This document shows, in pieces, positions 51,909 through 60,128 of a DNA stretch of 64,000 nucleotides; position 1 is the stretch's first letter; each line of letters opens with the position of its first letter. The translations under genes and the position numbers were made by a program. The notes beneath the pieces are model-generated. The model saw only the letters and a list, made by a program, of their open reading frames with translations. It was not told where the DNA came from and made no database searches. The stretch spans positions 1 to 64,000 of the forward strand of contig CAJMOB010000012.1 of assembly GCA_905214925.1 (NCBI GenBank), read 5' to 3'. The stretch is from Scybalomonas sp905214925 (GTDB lineage Bacteria > Bacillota > Clostridia > Lachnospirales > Lachnospiraceae).

Positions 51909-52253
51909 TTAATCGAGTAACCGAGCAATTGTTTCCTTTTTAATGTCATCTGCCAACCAAGGAATCACTGCAAAATTACCTTTTGAAACTTCATTCACTT
52001 TATTAATCCATTGAATTTCATTTTTTGATTTTGCTTCTAATATTTGATTTGTTGTGTTTGTTGCATACATAGAAGCATTGACAACCCACCATTTATTATG
52101 AATCTTGGCTCTTTATAAATCTTCTTGTAATCTAATTGCCTCATAAACAGGGGTAGTTTCTGCTAATGTTACAATAATTACTTCTGTTTCTGCTTGATTT
52201 CTCAGCTTTGGCAATAGTTTCTTTACAGAATTAGGAACTTCACCTTGGGCACC
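51909..52253 (-). pseudogene. arsA: C-terminal scar of arsA (arsenical pump ATPase)
   Basis: About 115 codons like the end of ArsA: V-I-I-V-T-L-A-E-T-T-P-V-Y-E-A-I-R-L-Q-E-D-L, then TAA, then the expected continuation W-W-V-V-N-A-S-M and V-I-P-W-L-A-D-D-I. All N-terminal sequence, including the P-loop and Cys ligands, is gone. No other ars gene is nearby. Confidence 0.75.
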
Positions 52254-52404
52254 AACGAAATACAATATCAAAAACCACTTGATTTTTCTATCGATTCCCC
52301 TCATAATAAATATAAGAATATAAAGAACGGAAATCATTTATAAGTAATATTTCCCCATTTATTAACTATCATAATAGTAATTATTACATTAGAGGTAAAA
52401 TTCA

Positions 52405-53646
52405 ATGAACATAAAAAACAACATAACATTTAAAAATTTATTGCAGCTTATTATCACTTCCCTTGATTATATGGATGAATCTTTAGCTGGACATTCTACA
52501 CGTATTGCTTATAATATGATGTCTCTTCTAAAAAACGATTCCCGATTCACTTATGAAGAAATCTGTAAAATCACTTGGTCTTCTCTCTTTCATGATATTG
52601 GAATGTTAGAAAAAAGACCGATTGCTGATTTAATCGCAGGAGAAGAAAACAGTGCCTTTTCTCATGCAGAATATGGTTCATTATTTATGAAATATTTTAG
52701 TCCATTTCCTGAATATCATGTTATAATTAAGTATCACCATACTCCTTATCATAAATTAACGACAATGGATCTTGATGAAAAAACAAAAGATCTATGTGCC
52801 TTTATTTATATTATTGATAAACTTGATCTGTATCAAGTTTGTAATAAGGAACCAAACATAGAACAACTGACACAACAATATACGCCAGAAATTAGAGATG
52901 CAATTAAACACTATGTATCCATTAGACAGGAACTATCTCAAGAAGAAATGCAAACTGCATTGCTGTCTTACCTAGAAAATATGGAGTTAACCGAAGAACA
53001 GCAAGTTGCATTTTTAAATATTTTAATCAATTCCTTTGACTTCCGTAGCCGTTATACAGCCATTCATTGTGCAACGGTTACTGCAATCAGTGACTGTTTA
53101 GCAAAAATTTATAACTTAGACGAAGAAACGAGTCAAAAAATTCATCTAGGAGCTATGCTTCATGATATGGGAAAAATCGCAATTCCACATCGAATCTTAG
53201 AATCTCCAGATAAATTAAATGCTGAAGACTGGGAAATCATGGAGTCCCACGCTTTACTTACAGAAAAGATTTTAAAAGATCGAGTGGACGATACCGTTCT
53301 TAAAATTGCAATTCGCCATCACGAACGTTTGGATGGGACAGGATATCCTTATCAAATTTCTGAAAAAGATTTAACACTTCCTGAACGCATCGTTGCTGTC
53401 GCTGATATTATTAGCGCGTTATCACAAGATCGTAGCTATAAAAAAGCATTTTCTCTTGATAAAATTTGTGAAATTATAACTGAAATGAGTGAAAGCGGAA
53501 AAATTTGTCCATCTGTTTGTGCGTCTTTCTTATCTTATAAAAATGAAATCTATGACTACATAATGGAAATCGCAGAAAATAGAAAAAAACAGTATGAACA
53601 AATTACCAATGATTATAAGCACTTTGCAGAGTCAAATGAACGATAA
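52405..53646 (+). CDS. HD-GYP domain protein (cyclic di-nucleotide phosphodiesterase)
   Basis: 413 residues with two HD-type modules. The first (about 15-120) has F-H-D-I-G-M and Y-H-H-T-P-Y-H. The second, a full HD-GYP (about 210-400), has L-H-D-M-G-K-I, H-H-E-R-L-D-G-T-G-Y-P and A-D-I-I-S-A-L. The metal ligands of the second domain are intact, so c-di-GMP hydrolysis is likely. No membrane helix or receiver domain is present, so it is cytoplasmic. GAGGTAAAA precedes ATG. Confidence 0.9.
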   Translation: MNIKNNITFKNLLQLIITSLDYMDESLAGHSTRIAYNMMSLLKNDSRFTYEEICKITWSSLFHDIGMLEKRPIADLIAGEENSAFSHAEYGSLFMKYFSPFPEYHVIIKYHHTPYHKLTTMDLDEKTKDLCAFIYIIDKLDLYQVCNKEPNIEQLTQQYTPEIRDAIKHYVSIRQELSQEEMQTALLSYLENMELTEEQQVAFLNILINSFDFRSRYTAIHCATVTAISDCLAKIYNLDEETSQKIHLGAMLHDMGKIAIPHRILESPDKLNAEDWEIMESHALLTEKILKDRVDDTVLKIAIRHHERLDGTGYPYQISEKDLTLPERIVAVADIISALSQDRSYKKAFSLDKICEIITEMSESGKICPSVCASFLSYKNEIYDYIMEIAENRKKQYEQITNDYKHFAESNER

Positions 53647-53730
53647 GAAACACATTTCATTTGTCTTTCGTGTTAATGAGAAGCATGCTTTGCGAACTTC
53701 TCATCGTTCATAAATTTTAATACAATAATA

Positions 53731-53763
53731 AAAGAGCAGTCCTTTTTTCTAGAACTGCTCTTT
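53731..53763. terminator. Bidirectional terminator between HD-GYP and pstS
   Basis: AAAGAGCAGT (53731-53740) pairs with ACTGCTCTTT (53754-53763), with T-rich flanks on both sides, between convergent genes. Confidence 0.85.
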
Positions 53764-53803
53764 CTTATAGAATATTATTTCTTTTTATCTAGTAAAAATT
53801 ATT

Positions 53804-54703
53804 TTATCTTTGTACCGTCATTTTAGAAGTAACACCATATCCTTGTTCTTCTAATTTTCCACTATATTCATCTGACATAATGTAATCAATATAAGCTTTT
53901 ACCGCTCCTGTTGCCTCTCCTTTTGTATACATATGTTCATATCCCCATACTGGATAAGTTCCATTATAAGTATTTTCTAAAGAAGGCTCTACCCCATCGA
54001 TTGCTACGGTACTTACTTTATCGTTATTTACTAAGTAGGATAATGCAACGTAACCAATCGCGCCTTTATTATCTGCGACACTTTGAATTAATGTTCCTGA
54101 ATCATCGGTTTCTAAAGCGGAACCAGAAGCTTCTTCATTTCCATCTAAAGCATATTCTTGAAATAGTGCTCTTGTACCTGATGTCTCAGGGCGAGTTACT
54201 AAAAGAATTTCTTCATCAGGCCCTCCAACTGCATTCCAATTTTTTACTTTTCCTGTAAAGATATCAATTAACTGCTGTTTTGTTAAACTCTTGATATCTG
54301 CTGCTAAGTCATGATTAATGACTGGTGCCATTGTTACAACACATACTTTGTGATCAACAAGCTCTGTAGCTTGTGCTGCCTCTAATTTATCTTCGGCTGC
54401 CACATCGGAGTTTCCAATATCCACCGTTCCATCGGATACTTGTTTTAATCCTGTACCAGAACCACCTGCATTTAATGTAATAGAAACATCTGGATTTTTC
54501 TCCTTAAATGCATCTGCGGCATTTTGTGCCAATGGAAGAAGCGCTGATGAACCAGAGCCTATAACTGTCCCTGACACACTTGAACTATCAGAACTTCCTG
54601 AACCACCTGTATTTGTATTACCATTTCCACAAGCCACAAAACTCATAGTCATAACACCTGTAATTACGAACGCTGTAAGTTTTTTCCATATTCTCATATT
54701 CAT
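53804..54703 (-). CDS. pstS: Phosphate ABC transporter binding lipoprotein PstS
   Basis: 299 residues. Signal peptide and lipobox S-F-V-A-C-G-N. The phosphate-binding loops are visible: G-S-G-S-S-A-L-L-P-L, N-A-G-G-S-G-T-G-L, I-G-N-S-D-V-A and R-P-E-T-S-G-T-R-A-L-F. ATG at 54703 follows AAGGAG; the frame extends 19 codons further without a ribosome site. No pstCAB genes adjoin, so the transporter core must lie elsewhere. Confidence 0.92.
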   Translation of the reverse strand: MNMRIWKKLTAFVITGVMTMSFVACGNGNTNTGGSGSSDSSSVSGTVIGSGSSALLPLAQNAADAFKEKNPDVSITLNAGGSGTGLKQVSDGTVDIGNSDVAAEDKLEAAQATELVDHKVCVVTMAPVINHDLAADIKSLTKQQLIDIFTGKVKNWNAVGGPDEEILLVTRPETSGTRALFQEYALDGNEEASGSALETDDSGTLIQSVADNKGAIGYVALSYLVNNDKVSTVAIDGVEPSLENTYNGTYPVWGYEHMYTKGEATGAVKAYIDYIMSDEYSGKLEEQGYGVTSKMTVQR

Positions 54704-54918
54704 TTCTCCTTTTTCACATAAGATAATGATATTACCTTCAACTGCTTGACTGGATATCAATTGAAAATAATATTTTCTTTGTTTTTACACTATATCTTTC
54801 TTATGTTAAATGTAAAATCGATTCTATGTTAACTTCATGTGAAAAAAATAAGTTTACTCTTTTTCTATTTCCTATATAATTTTTATAGAATCATTTTAAG
54901 AAAGGAATTTTCTCTTCT

Positions 54919-55608
54919 ATGGAAAATAATATAAAAAAACTCATTGACCATTGCTCTGTTTGTCATGGTTTTACTTGTGAACAACTAAAACAGCTTTTAC
55001 AGGAAAACCAAGGATTCATTAAAAATTATAAAAAGGGGAGTTCTATTTTTACAGAAACAGAACGTCCCACTCGTTTTTTTATTTTAATTGATGGAAAGGT
55101 AAATATTTTAAGAAATACATTCAATGGAAAGCGAATCTTAATGACTACGATAGAAAATATTGGGGATATTTTTGGAGAAGTCTATTTATTTATTCATAAG
55201 GAACAGTATGAAATGACTGCCGAAGCCGTAGAAGATTCTGTTGTTTTAGAACTTTCTAATCACATTTTCACAGAATCTTTTCCTAATTCTCCACAGTTAT
55301 CGGAAACTCTTCGTAATAATCTTCTTCATATTTTTGCCCACAAAGCCTATTTATTGAGTCGAAAAGTTCAAATGCTTAGCACCTCCAATATTCGAGAAAA
55401 AATAGCGTGGTACCTAATTGAACACCAAAAAAAAGATGGCTCATTAGAGGGAAACTTTAAACGAGAATATATGGCTGATTATATGAATGTTACAAGACCT
55501 TCTCTTTCAAGAGAACTAAGTAACATGCAAAAAGAAGGAATTTTATCCCTTCACGGTCGTAATATTATCATTGAAAACCAAGAAAAACTAGAGTCTTATT
55601 TGTTGTAA
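54919..55608 (+). CDS. Crp/Fnr-family regulator with N-terminal Cys cluster
   Basis: 229 residues: cyclic-nucleotide-binding-like beta-roll (F-I-L-I-D-G-K-V-N then I-G-D-I-F-G-E) and C-terminal winged helix (M-A-D-Y-M-N-V-T-R-P-S-L-S-R-E-L). The N-terminus has C12-x2-C15-x4-C20, spacing that could bind an iron-sulfur cluster as in FNR. AAAGGAA precedes ATG. It lies upstream of a cupin and a ferredoxin gene and probably senses redox state or nitric oxide, activating the adjacent genes (inference). Confidence 0.87.
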   Translation: MENNIKKLIDHCSVCHGFTCEQLKQLLQENQGFIKNYKKGSSIFTETERPTRFFILIDGKVNILRNTFNGKRILMTTIENIGDIFGEVYLFIHKEQYEMTAEAVEDSVVLELSNHIFTESFPNSPQLSETLRNNLLHIFAHKAYLLSRKVQMLSTSNIREKIAWYLIEHQKKDGSLEGNFKREYMADYMNVTRPSLSRELSNMQKEGILSLHGRNIIIENQEKLESYLL

Positions 55609-55790
55609 CACTTAGAAATCTGCTATTGGAATCCCTACCATAAGAAAACTCCAAACAATGTTATCACTTTTTATCATATCGTGGCATCAAACATACTATT
55701 TCATTATTTTCGTAACATATGTTACTGATTTTTCTCTTACCATATTTTATAATAGCATTACAAACAACGGAAAAGAAAGGAACGAGAAAT

Positions 55791-56123
55791 ATGAGCGAAA
55801 TTATGAAAAATATTAATAAATCAGAAGTATTAGTTCTAAAAGATGAAGTTTCCTATCAAGAAGGACAAATTGTCAGCAAAACATTGATCCAAAATCAAGC
55901 ACTTAGTATTACTTTATTCGCTTTTGATAAAGGAGAAGAAATTAGCACACATGAGTCCAAAGGAGATGCTTTTGTCACTTGTCTCGATGGAATCGGTGAA
56001 ATTACAATCGACGGACAAAAATACGAATTAAAAGAAGGCCAATCCATTGTCATGCCAGCAAACCATCCTCATGCTGTATTTGCAAAAGAAACATTTAAGA
56101 TGATGTTAGTTGTGGCATTTTAG
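55791..56123 (+). CDS. Small cupin protein
   Basis: 110 residues of a single cupin fold: F-D-K-G-E-E-I-S-T-H-E then G-D-A-F-V-T-C-L-D-G, and P-A-N-H-P-H-A-V-F for the second motif, supplying His/Glu metal ligands. ATG at 55791 follows AAAGGA; a longer frame exists but begins in a hydrophobic tract without a site. Substrate unknown. Lies 70 bases before the ferredoxin gene. Confidence 0.85.
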   Translation: MSEIMKNINKSEVLVLKDEVSYQEGQIVSKTLIQNQALSITLFAFDKGEEISTHESKGDAFVTCLDGIGEITIDGQKYELKEGQSIVMPANHPHAVFAKETFKMMLVVAF

Positions 56124-56193
56124 ACATAGAAATAAAATCAATAAAATTTTAAACAAGAAATGATAGAAAGATTATATTTTGGAGGTAATTTTT

Positions 56194-56376
56194 ATGAAAG
56201 CATATGTAAATGAAGATTGTATCGGCTGTGGAGCTTGTAACTCCATTTGTGAAGAAGTATTTAAAATGACAGATAGTGGCGTTGCAGAAGCAATTGGGGA
56301 AGTTCCAGCTGAATTTGAAGAAGCAGCAAAGGAAGCTTGTACTGGTTGTCCTGTGGGCGCAATTGAATTAAGCTAA
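56194..56376 (+). CDS. Ferredoxin, single [4Fe-4S]
   Basis: 60 residues. Ligands C9-x2-C12-x2-C15 and C52-P give one cubane cluster; C19 and C49 may form a disulfide. Acidic, soluble electron carrier. GGAGG precedes the ATG at 56194. It follows the Crp-cupin pair and is ended by a terminator. Confidence 0.92.
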   Translation: MKAYVNEDCIGCGACNSICEEVFKMTDSGVAEAIGEVPAEFEEAAKEACTGCPVGAIELS

Positions 56377-56382
56377 TGTTAT

Positions 56383-56419
56383 AAAAAGCACCCGTTTCTT
56401 TTTGAAATGAGTGCTTTTT
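56383..56419 (+). terminator. Terminator of the ferredoxin gene
   Basis: AAAAAGCAC-C-CGTTTC pairs with GAAATG-A-GTGCTTTTT, seven bases after the stop codon. Confidence 0.85.
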
Positions 56420-56527
56420 ATCGTTCTATTTTTAATATTTTTGCCTTATTTTTTCTCAACATAAAATAGGTGTTCCATACGCTTCTCTTAAACAAAAAGG
56501 AAAGAAGCTTTTTATTGCTTATCCTTT

Positions 56528-57199
56528 TCATTTTGGCAAATACTCTTGTAATAAATCCATATTCAGAATACAGAGCCTCCTTCGGTTTAATTCTACCATT
56601 TTCTTATTGACAAGATGTTTGAATTGCCTTGAAACAGTCTCCCTTTTTGCCCCTAGCATTTCCGCTAAAAAAGAAATCGTAATATCGAATTTTACTTCGA
56701 TACCTCTTTCTGTCTCCACTCCAAAATCTCTTCCTAACTTCCATATTTTTGATGCTAATTGTTGATCCATACGGACAGCATTTGGTGTATTTTTTAACTG
56801 TCGATAAAGTCTTCTTATTTTACTTGCCATAGATTCCATCATGGCTTCTGCTACAGAAAAATCATTTTCCATAATCATTCGTAATTTTCTTTTATCAATG
56901 GAAACTATCTCACATTCACTCAACGGTTCCGCATAAATAGAGGCAAACTCTTTTTGTACCATTACTTCATTTAATATTTCCCCCGCTTTACAAATAAAAA
57001 TCACCTTTTTTTCGTGGTTACTGCTAATTTTATATAGAGAAACATAGCCTGAGAGCAGAAAATAAAAACATCCAACCTCTTCTTTATCTCGAAAAATCGC
57101 CTCTCCTTTTTTATAATTCCGAACACGAGCATAGTTAGAAAATAATCTCTTACTTTCCTCTGATGCCTCTTTTAAAATATTAATTTTCTTCTCATACAT
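56528..57199 (-). CDS. Crp/Fnr-family regulator
   Basis: 223 residues with beta-roll (F-Y-F-L-L-S-G-Y-V-S then A-G-E-I-L-N-E) and winged helix (S-F-L-A-E-M-L-G-A-K-R-E-T-V-S-R-Q-F). No N-terminal Cys cluster, unlike the other Crp gene nearby. AAGGAGGAAG precedes ATG. Convergent with the ferredoxin gene and divergent from the superoxide dismutase gene, so it may control the latter. Confidence 0.88.
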   Translation of the reverse strand: MYEKKINILKEASEESKRLFSNYARVRNYKKGEAIFRDKEEVGCFYFLLSGYVSLYKISSNHEKKVIFICKAGEILNEVMVQKEFASIYAEPLSECEIVSIDKRKLRMIMENDFSVAEAMMESMASKIRRLYRQLKNTPNAVRMDQQLASKIWKLGRDFGVETERGIEVKFDITISFLAEMLGAKRETVSRQFKHLVNKKMVELNRRRLCILNMDLLQEYLPK

Positions 57200-57338
57200 A
57201 ACAAACTACTTCCTCCTTTGTATCATTGTTACACTATCCTCATCCTTTATTCATCCTCTTTATTATCCTTTTCATTCTTTATTTATGTACTTTTTCTTAT
57301 TGTGAAATTATTAACATTGATACATCTCTTCTATCATA

Positions 57339-57366
57339 GTTCCAACACAAATGTTTTTATTGGAAC
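57339..57366. promoter_or_regulatory. Inverted repeat in the Crp-SOD intergenic region
   Basis: GTTCCAA (57339-57345) and TTGGAAC (57360-57366) form a 7-bp inverted repeat in the 304-base gap 57200-57503. It could be an operator or RNA hairpin. The rest of the gap holds no gene. Confidence 0.4.
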
Positions 57367-57503
57367 TGTCTCATGATTCTTTATCCATTTCAATTACTCT
57401 TCTTTCTTTTATTATAACATAATGAGTAAATTTTCCTATCGGTGAACAAAACTTTCTTACACCCATATACTATTATTAATGATTAAGAAAAGGAATTTTT
57501 ATC

Positions 57504-58142
57504 TTGAATGAACATTATCCATTTACCAATCCCCCTCTACCCTACGCTTATGATGCTTTAGAACCATTTATCGACACAAAGACAATGGAACTTCATCATA
57601 ATAGGCATCTTCAAACCTATGTGGACAACTTGAATAAAACGCTGGCAAGCTATCCTGAGTACCAAATTCTTTCTTTAGAACAACTACTCTTATACTACCC
57701 ACATTTCCCAAGAGCATTGCAAACACCGATTCGCAATAACGCTGGGGGTGTTTATAACCATATTTTCTACTTTTCCAACTTGACCCCAAAAGAAGAGAAA
57801 CCATTTCCAAGTTTTTTAGGAAATCGTCTCTCTATCACCTTTGGAAGTATTGAAAACTTTATAAAGCAACTTTCTGCTGCCGCTCTATCCGTTTTTGGTT
57901 CTGGATACGCATGGCTTATACTGGATCATCTAGGAAACTTAAAAATTACGACAACGGCCAATCAAAATACGCCTTTTTCCTTCTCTGTAAGACCACTTCT
58001 TAACATTGATGTTTGGGAACACGCCTATTATTTGAAACACTATAATGTTCGGGCTGATTATATTACCGATTGGTCCCAAATCATCAATTGGGAACAGGTC
58101 GAAAAAAATTATCGAAGTGCCCTCGCACTTTTCTCCTTATAA
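57504..58142 (+). CDS. sodA: Superoxide dismutase, Mn-type Fe/Mn family
   Basis: 212 residues. Metal ligands H31 (E-L-H-H-N-R-H), H86 (V-Y-N-H-I-F-Y) and the D-V-W-E-H pair. Gly at the N-N-A-G-G position and Gln in T-A-N-Q-N-T-P follow the Mn-type rule, so manganese is predicted, although cambialistic use cannot be excluded. It starts at TTG (57504) after AAGGA; no in-frame ATG fits. It removes superoxide, useful to an anaerobe meeting oxygen. Just downstream lies the aspS leader. Confidence 0.9.
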   Translation: MNEHYPFTNPPLPYAYDALEPFIDTKTMELHHNRHLQTYVDNLNKTLASYPEYQILSLEQLLLYYPHFPRALQTPIRNNAGGVYNHIFYFSNLTPKEEKPFPSFLGNRLSITFGSIENFIKQLSAAALSVFGSGYAWLILDHLGNLKITTTANQNTPFSFSVRPLLNIDVWEHAYYLKHYNVRADYITDWSQIINWEQVEKNYRSALALFSL

Positions 58143-58213
58143 TTATTTTTTATTATCAAACGAACTTGTTGTTTTTATTATAAATTTCTGAAAAATAATC
58201 ATTATAAAATCAT

Positions 58214-58242
58214 TTGACAGAGAAACTTTTCTATGCTATAGT
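58214..58242 (+). promoter_or_regulatory. Strong promoter of the aspS leader
   Basis: TTGACA (58214-58219), exactly 17 bases, then TATAGT (58237-58242), with an extended TGC before the -10. Predicted start near 58249, about 420 bases before aspS. Confidence 0.85.
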
Positions 58243-58271
58243 ATTAAAAAATTATAGGCGAGGTAAAAATT

Positions 58272-58319
58272 ATGCATATTCTACTACTTACTCAATTAAA
58301 AGGTGACGACGATCGTTAG
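58272..58319 (+). CDS. Leader peptide with Asp-Asp-Asp
   Basis: A 15-codon gene, M-H-I-L-L-L-T-Q-L-K-G-D-D-D-R, with ribosome site AGGCGAGG seven bases before ATG. The three Asp codons (GAC GAC GAT) are next to last, just where a stalled ribosome would reach hairpin A (58319-58355). The downstream gene is an aspartyl-tRNA synthetase. This fits a leader peptide that measures charged tRNA-Asp. Confidence 0.75.
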   Translation: MHILLLTQLKGDDDR

Positions 58320-58534
58320 CGGTTGTAGCTATGAGTTTTTCATAGGTGCAATCGCTTTGACTGTTGCACCTATGTGGAATATGCAATTACAAATGGAGAA
58401 AGTTTTTTCTATCCTATAACAGCATTTATTATGACTAATAAACGATGAAACTTTCTCTTACTCTTCTATTTTTTTATAATATAATCTATTTTCTTTTAGA
58501 AAAGTCTTGCACAAAAATAGATTATATTATTGTC
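58274..58534 (+). promoter_or_regulatory. Alternative hairpins of the aspS leader
   Basis: Hairpin A: GCGGTTG-TAG-CTATG (from 58319, inside the leader stop codon) pairs with CATAG-GTG-CAATCGC (to 58355). Hairpin B: CATAGGTGCAA (58341-58351) pairs perfectly with TTGCACCTATG (58364-58374). A and B share the same arm, so they exclude each other. GCATATTC at the leader start (58274) can pair with GAATATGC (58377). Two further stems follow: GAGAAAGTTT/AAACTTTCTC (58396-58457) and a perfect 17-bp stem (58476-58530). Confidence 0.7.
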
Positions 58535-58544
58535 TTTGCAGAAA

Positions 58545-58588
58545 AGAACCACATTGGTGAATGAAGTTACCGATGTGGTTCTTTTTTT
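58545..58588 (+). terminator. Terminator upstream of aspS
   Basis: AGAACCACATTGGT (58545-58558) pairs with ACCGATGTGGTTCT (58569-58582), followed by seven T. It stands between the leader and aspS, so readthrough is required for full expression. Confidence 0.85.
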
Positions 58589-58670
58589 GCTTCTCATCGT
58601 TACATGAAGACAAGGAGTTAGCAACTATGCTTGCTAACTAACAAAAAATTTAATTTTAGGAGGTTATTTT

Positions 58671-59996
58671 ATGAAAACAATGACTGGCACTACCTTATTA
58701 TCACTAGAAGAAACATCGGAATTTCTTTCTCACATTGGAGAAAAAATCTCCTTACATGGAAGTGTATATAAAATACGAAAGATGAGTGGATTTTCTTTTC
58801 TCCTTCTTAGAACAAAAGATTCTATTATCCAATGCATCTATGAACCGACAAAATGTGACTTTGATCTTCATGCAGTAAAAGAAGAAAGCTGTGTTGTCAT
58901 AACTGCTGAGATTGTAGCTGAGCCACGCTCAAAATCAGGCTGGGAACTTCATTTATTTTCTTTAGAAGTGCTTTCAGAACCGATGGAAGAACTTCCTATT
59001 GTGATCAATCAAAAAAACGTAGCTACTTCTCTTGATACCCTTCTTGACTTTCGACAACTTACTTTAAGAAATGAACGGGAGCGGACTATTTTTAAAATAC
59101 AAGAAGGAATTGTAAAAGCCTTTCGCCTTTTCTTAACAGAACAAAAATTTACAGAAGTTCATACTCCTAAAATTGTATCCCAAGGAGCCGAAGGCGGTGC
59201 TAATATTTTTCGTTTGGATTATTTTGGGAATCCTACTTATTTGACACAAAGCCCACAATTTTATAAACAAATGCTTGTTGGTGTTTACGAACGAGTCTTT
59301 GAAATTGCTCCTGTTTTCCGCGCAGAAAAGCATGATACCTCTCGTCATTTAAATGAATATGTCAGTGTGGACTTTGAAATGGGATATTTAAATAGCTTTG
59401 AAGAATTGATGGAAATGGAAACTGCTATGCTCCGTTTTACCATCCATTATTTAAAAGAATATTACGCAAAGGAACTTGCCTTATTAAATACAAACCTACC
59501 AGAAATAACAGAAATTCCTGTCCTTAAATTTAAAGAAGCAAAAGAAATCATTGCTAAGGAATACCAAAGGGAGATCAAAGATTTTGAAGACTTTGAACCA
59601 GAAGAAGAAAAACTATTAAGCCAATGGATTCAAACAAAAACGGCCTCTGACTTTGTGTTTGTCACCCACTATCCAACGAAAAAACGTCCATTTTATGCGA
59701 AAGGAGATAGAACTTGTCCAGAAGAAACTTTAAGTTTTGACTTATTTTTCCGTGGAATTGAAATTACAACAGGCGGTCAAAGAATCCATGATTATGAAGA
59801 ACAAGTGGCTAAAATGAAACAGAGAAATATGGATATTTCTTGTTTTGAGAGCTATTTAAACGCACATAAATATGGCCTACCTCCTCATGGTGGGCTTGGA
59901 CTTGGATTAGAACGCTTTACGGCCAAACTATTAGGATATGAGAATGTTCGCTATGCTACGTTATTTCCTAGAGATATTCATCGAGTAACTCCTTAA
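58671..59996 (+). CDS. aspS: Aspartyl-tRNA synthetase, archaeal/nondiscriminating type
   Basis: 441 residues: N-terminal OB anticodon-binding domain (about 20-110) and class II catalytic domain with E-V-H-T-P-K (motif 1), F-R-A-E-K-H-D-T-S-R-H-L-N-E (motif 2) and G-L-G-L-G-L-E-R-F (motif 3). The R-H-L-N-E-Y-V-S-V-D-F-E-M and Y-P-T-K-K-R-P-F-Y segments mark AspRS rather than AsnRS. It lacks the large GAD insertion of the bacterial type, hence the archaeal-like class, which often also charges tRNA-Asn for amidation. AGGAGG precedes ATG. Confidence 0.92.
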   Translation: MKTMTGTTLLSLEETSEFLSHIGEKISLHGSVYKIRKMSGFSFLLLRTKDSIIQCIYEPTKCDFDLHAVKEESCVVITAEIVAEPRSKSGWELHLFSLEVLSEPMEELPIVINQKNVATSLDTLLDFRQLTLRNERERTIFKIQEGIVKAFRLFLTEQKFTEVHTPKIVSQGAEGGANIFRLDYFGNPTYLTQSPQFYKQMLVGVYERVFEIAPVFRAEKHDTSRHLNEYVSVDFEMGYLNSFEELMEMETAMLRFTIHYLKEYYAKELALLNTNLPEITEIPVLKFKEAKEIIAKEYQREIKDFEDFEPEEEKLLSQWIQTKTASDFVFVTHYPTKKRPFYAKGDRTCPEETLSFDLFFRGIEITTGGQRIHDYEEQVAKMKQRNMDISCFESYLNAHKYGLPPHGGLGLGLERFTAKLLGYENVRYATLFPRDIHRVTP

Positions 59997-60074
59997 TGTT
60001 AGAGCATACTCTTGACTTACCATAACTTGTTCATATTAAAATGACTGATTGGTTTTATGAAAAGATAAAAAGCC

Positions 60075-60113
60075 CTTTCTAAATGGTTTTAAAAACACTC
60101 CATTTAGAAAGGA
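60075..60113. terminator. Bidirectional terminator between aspS and M20 gene
   Basis: CCTTTCTAAATGG (60075-60087) pairs perfectly with CCATTTAGAAAGG (60101-60113). Confidence 0.8.
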
Positions 60114-60128
60114 CTTCTCTTCATTCTT

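Noticed and set aside
58250..58670. T-box riboswitch upstream of aspS
   Set aside because: No T-box sequence or specifier stem I with AGTA/GA motifs is visible; the leader frame and exclusive hairpins explain the region better.
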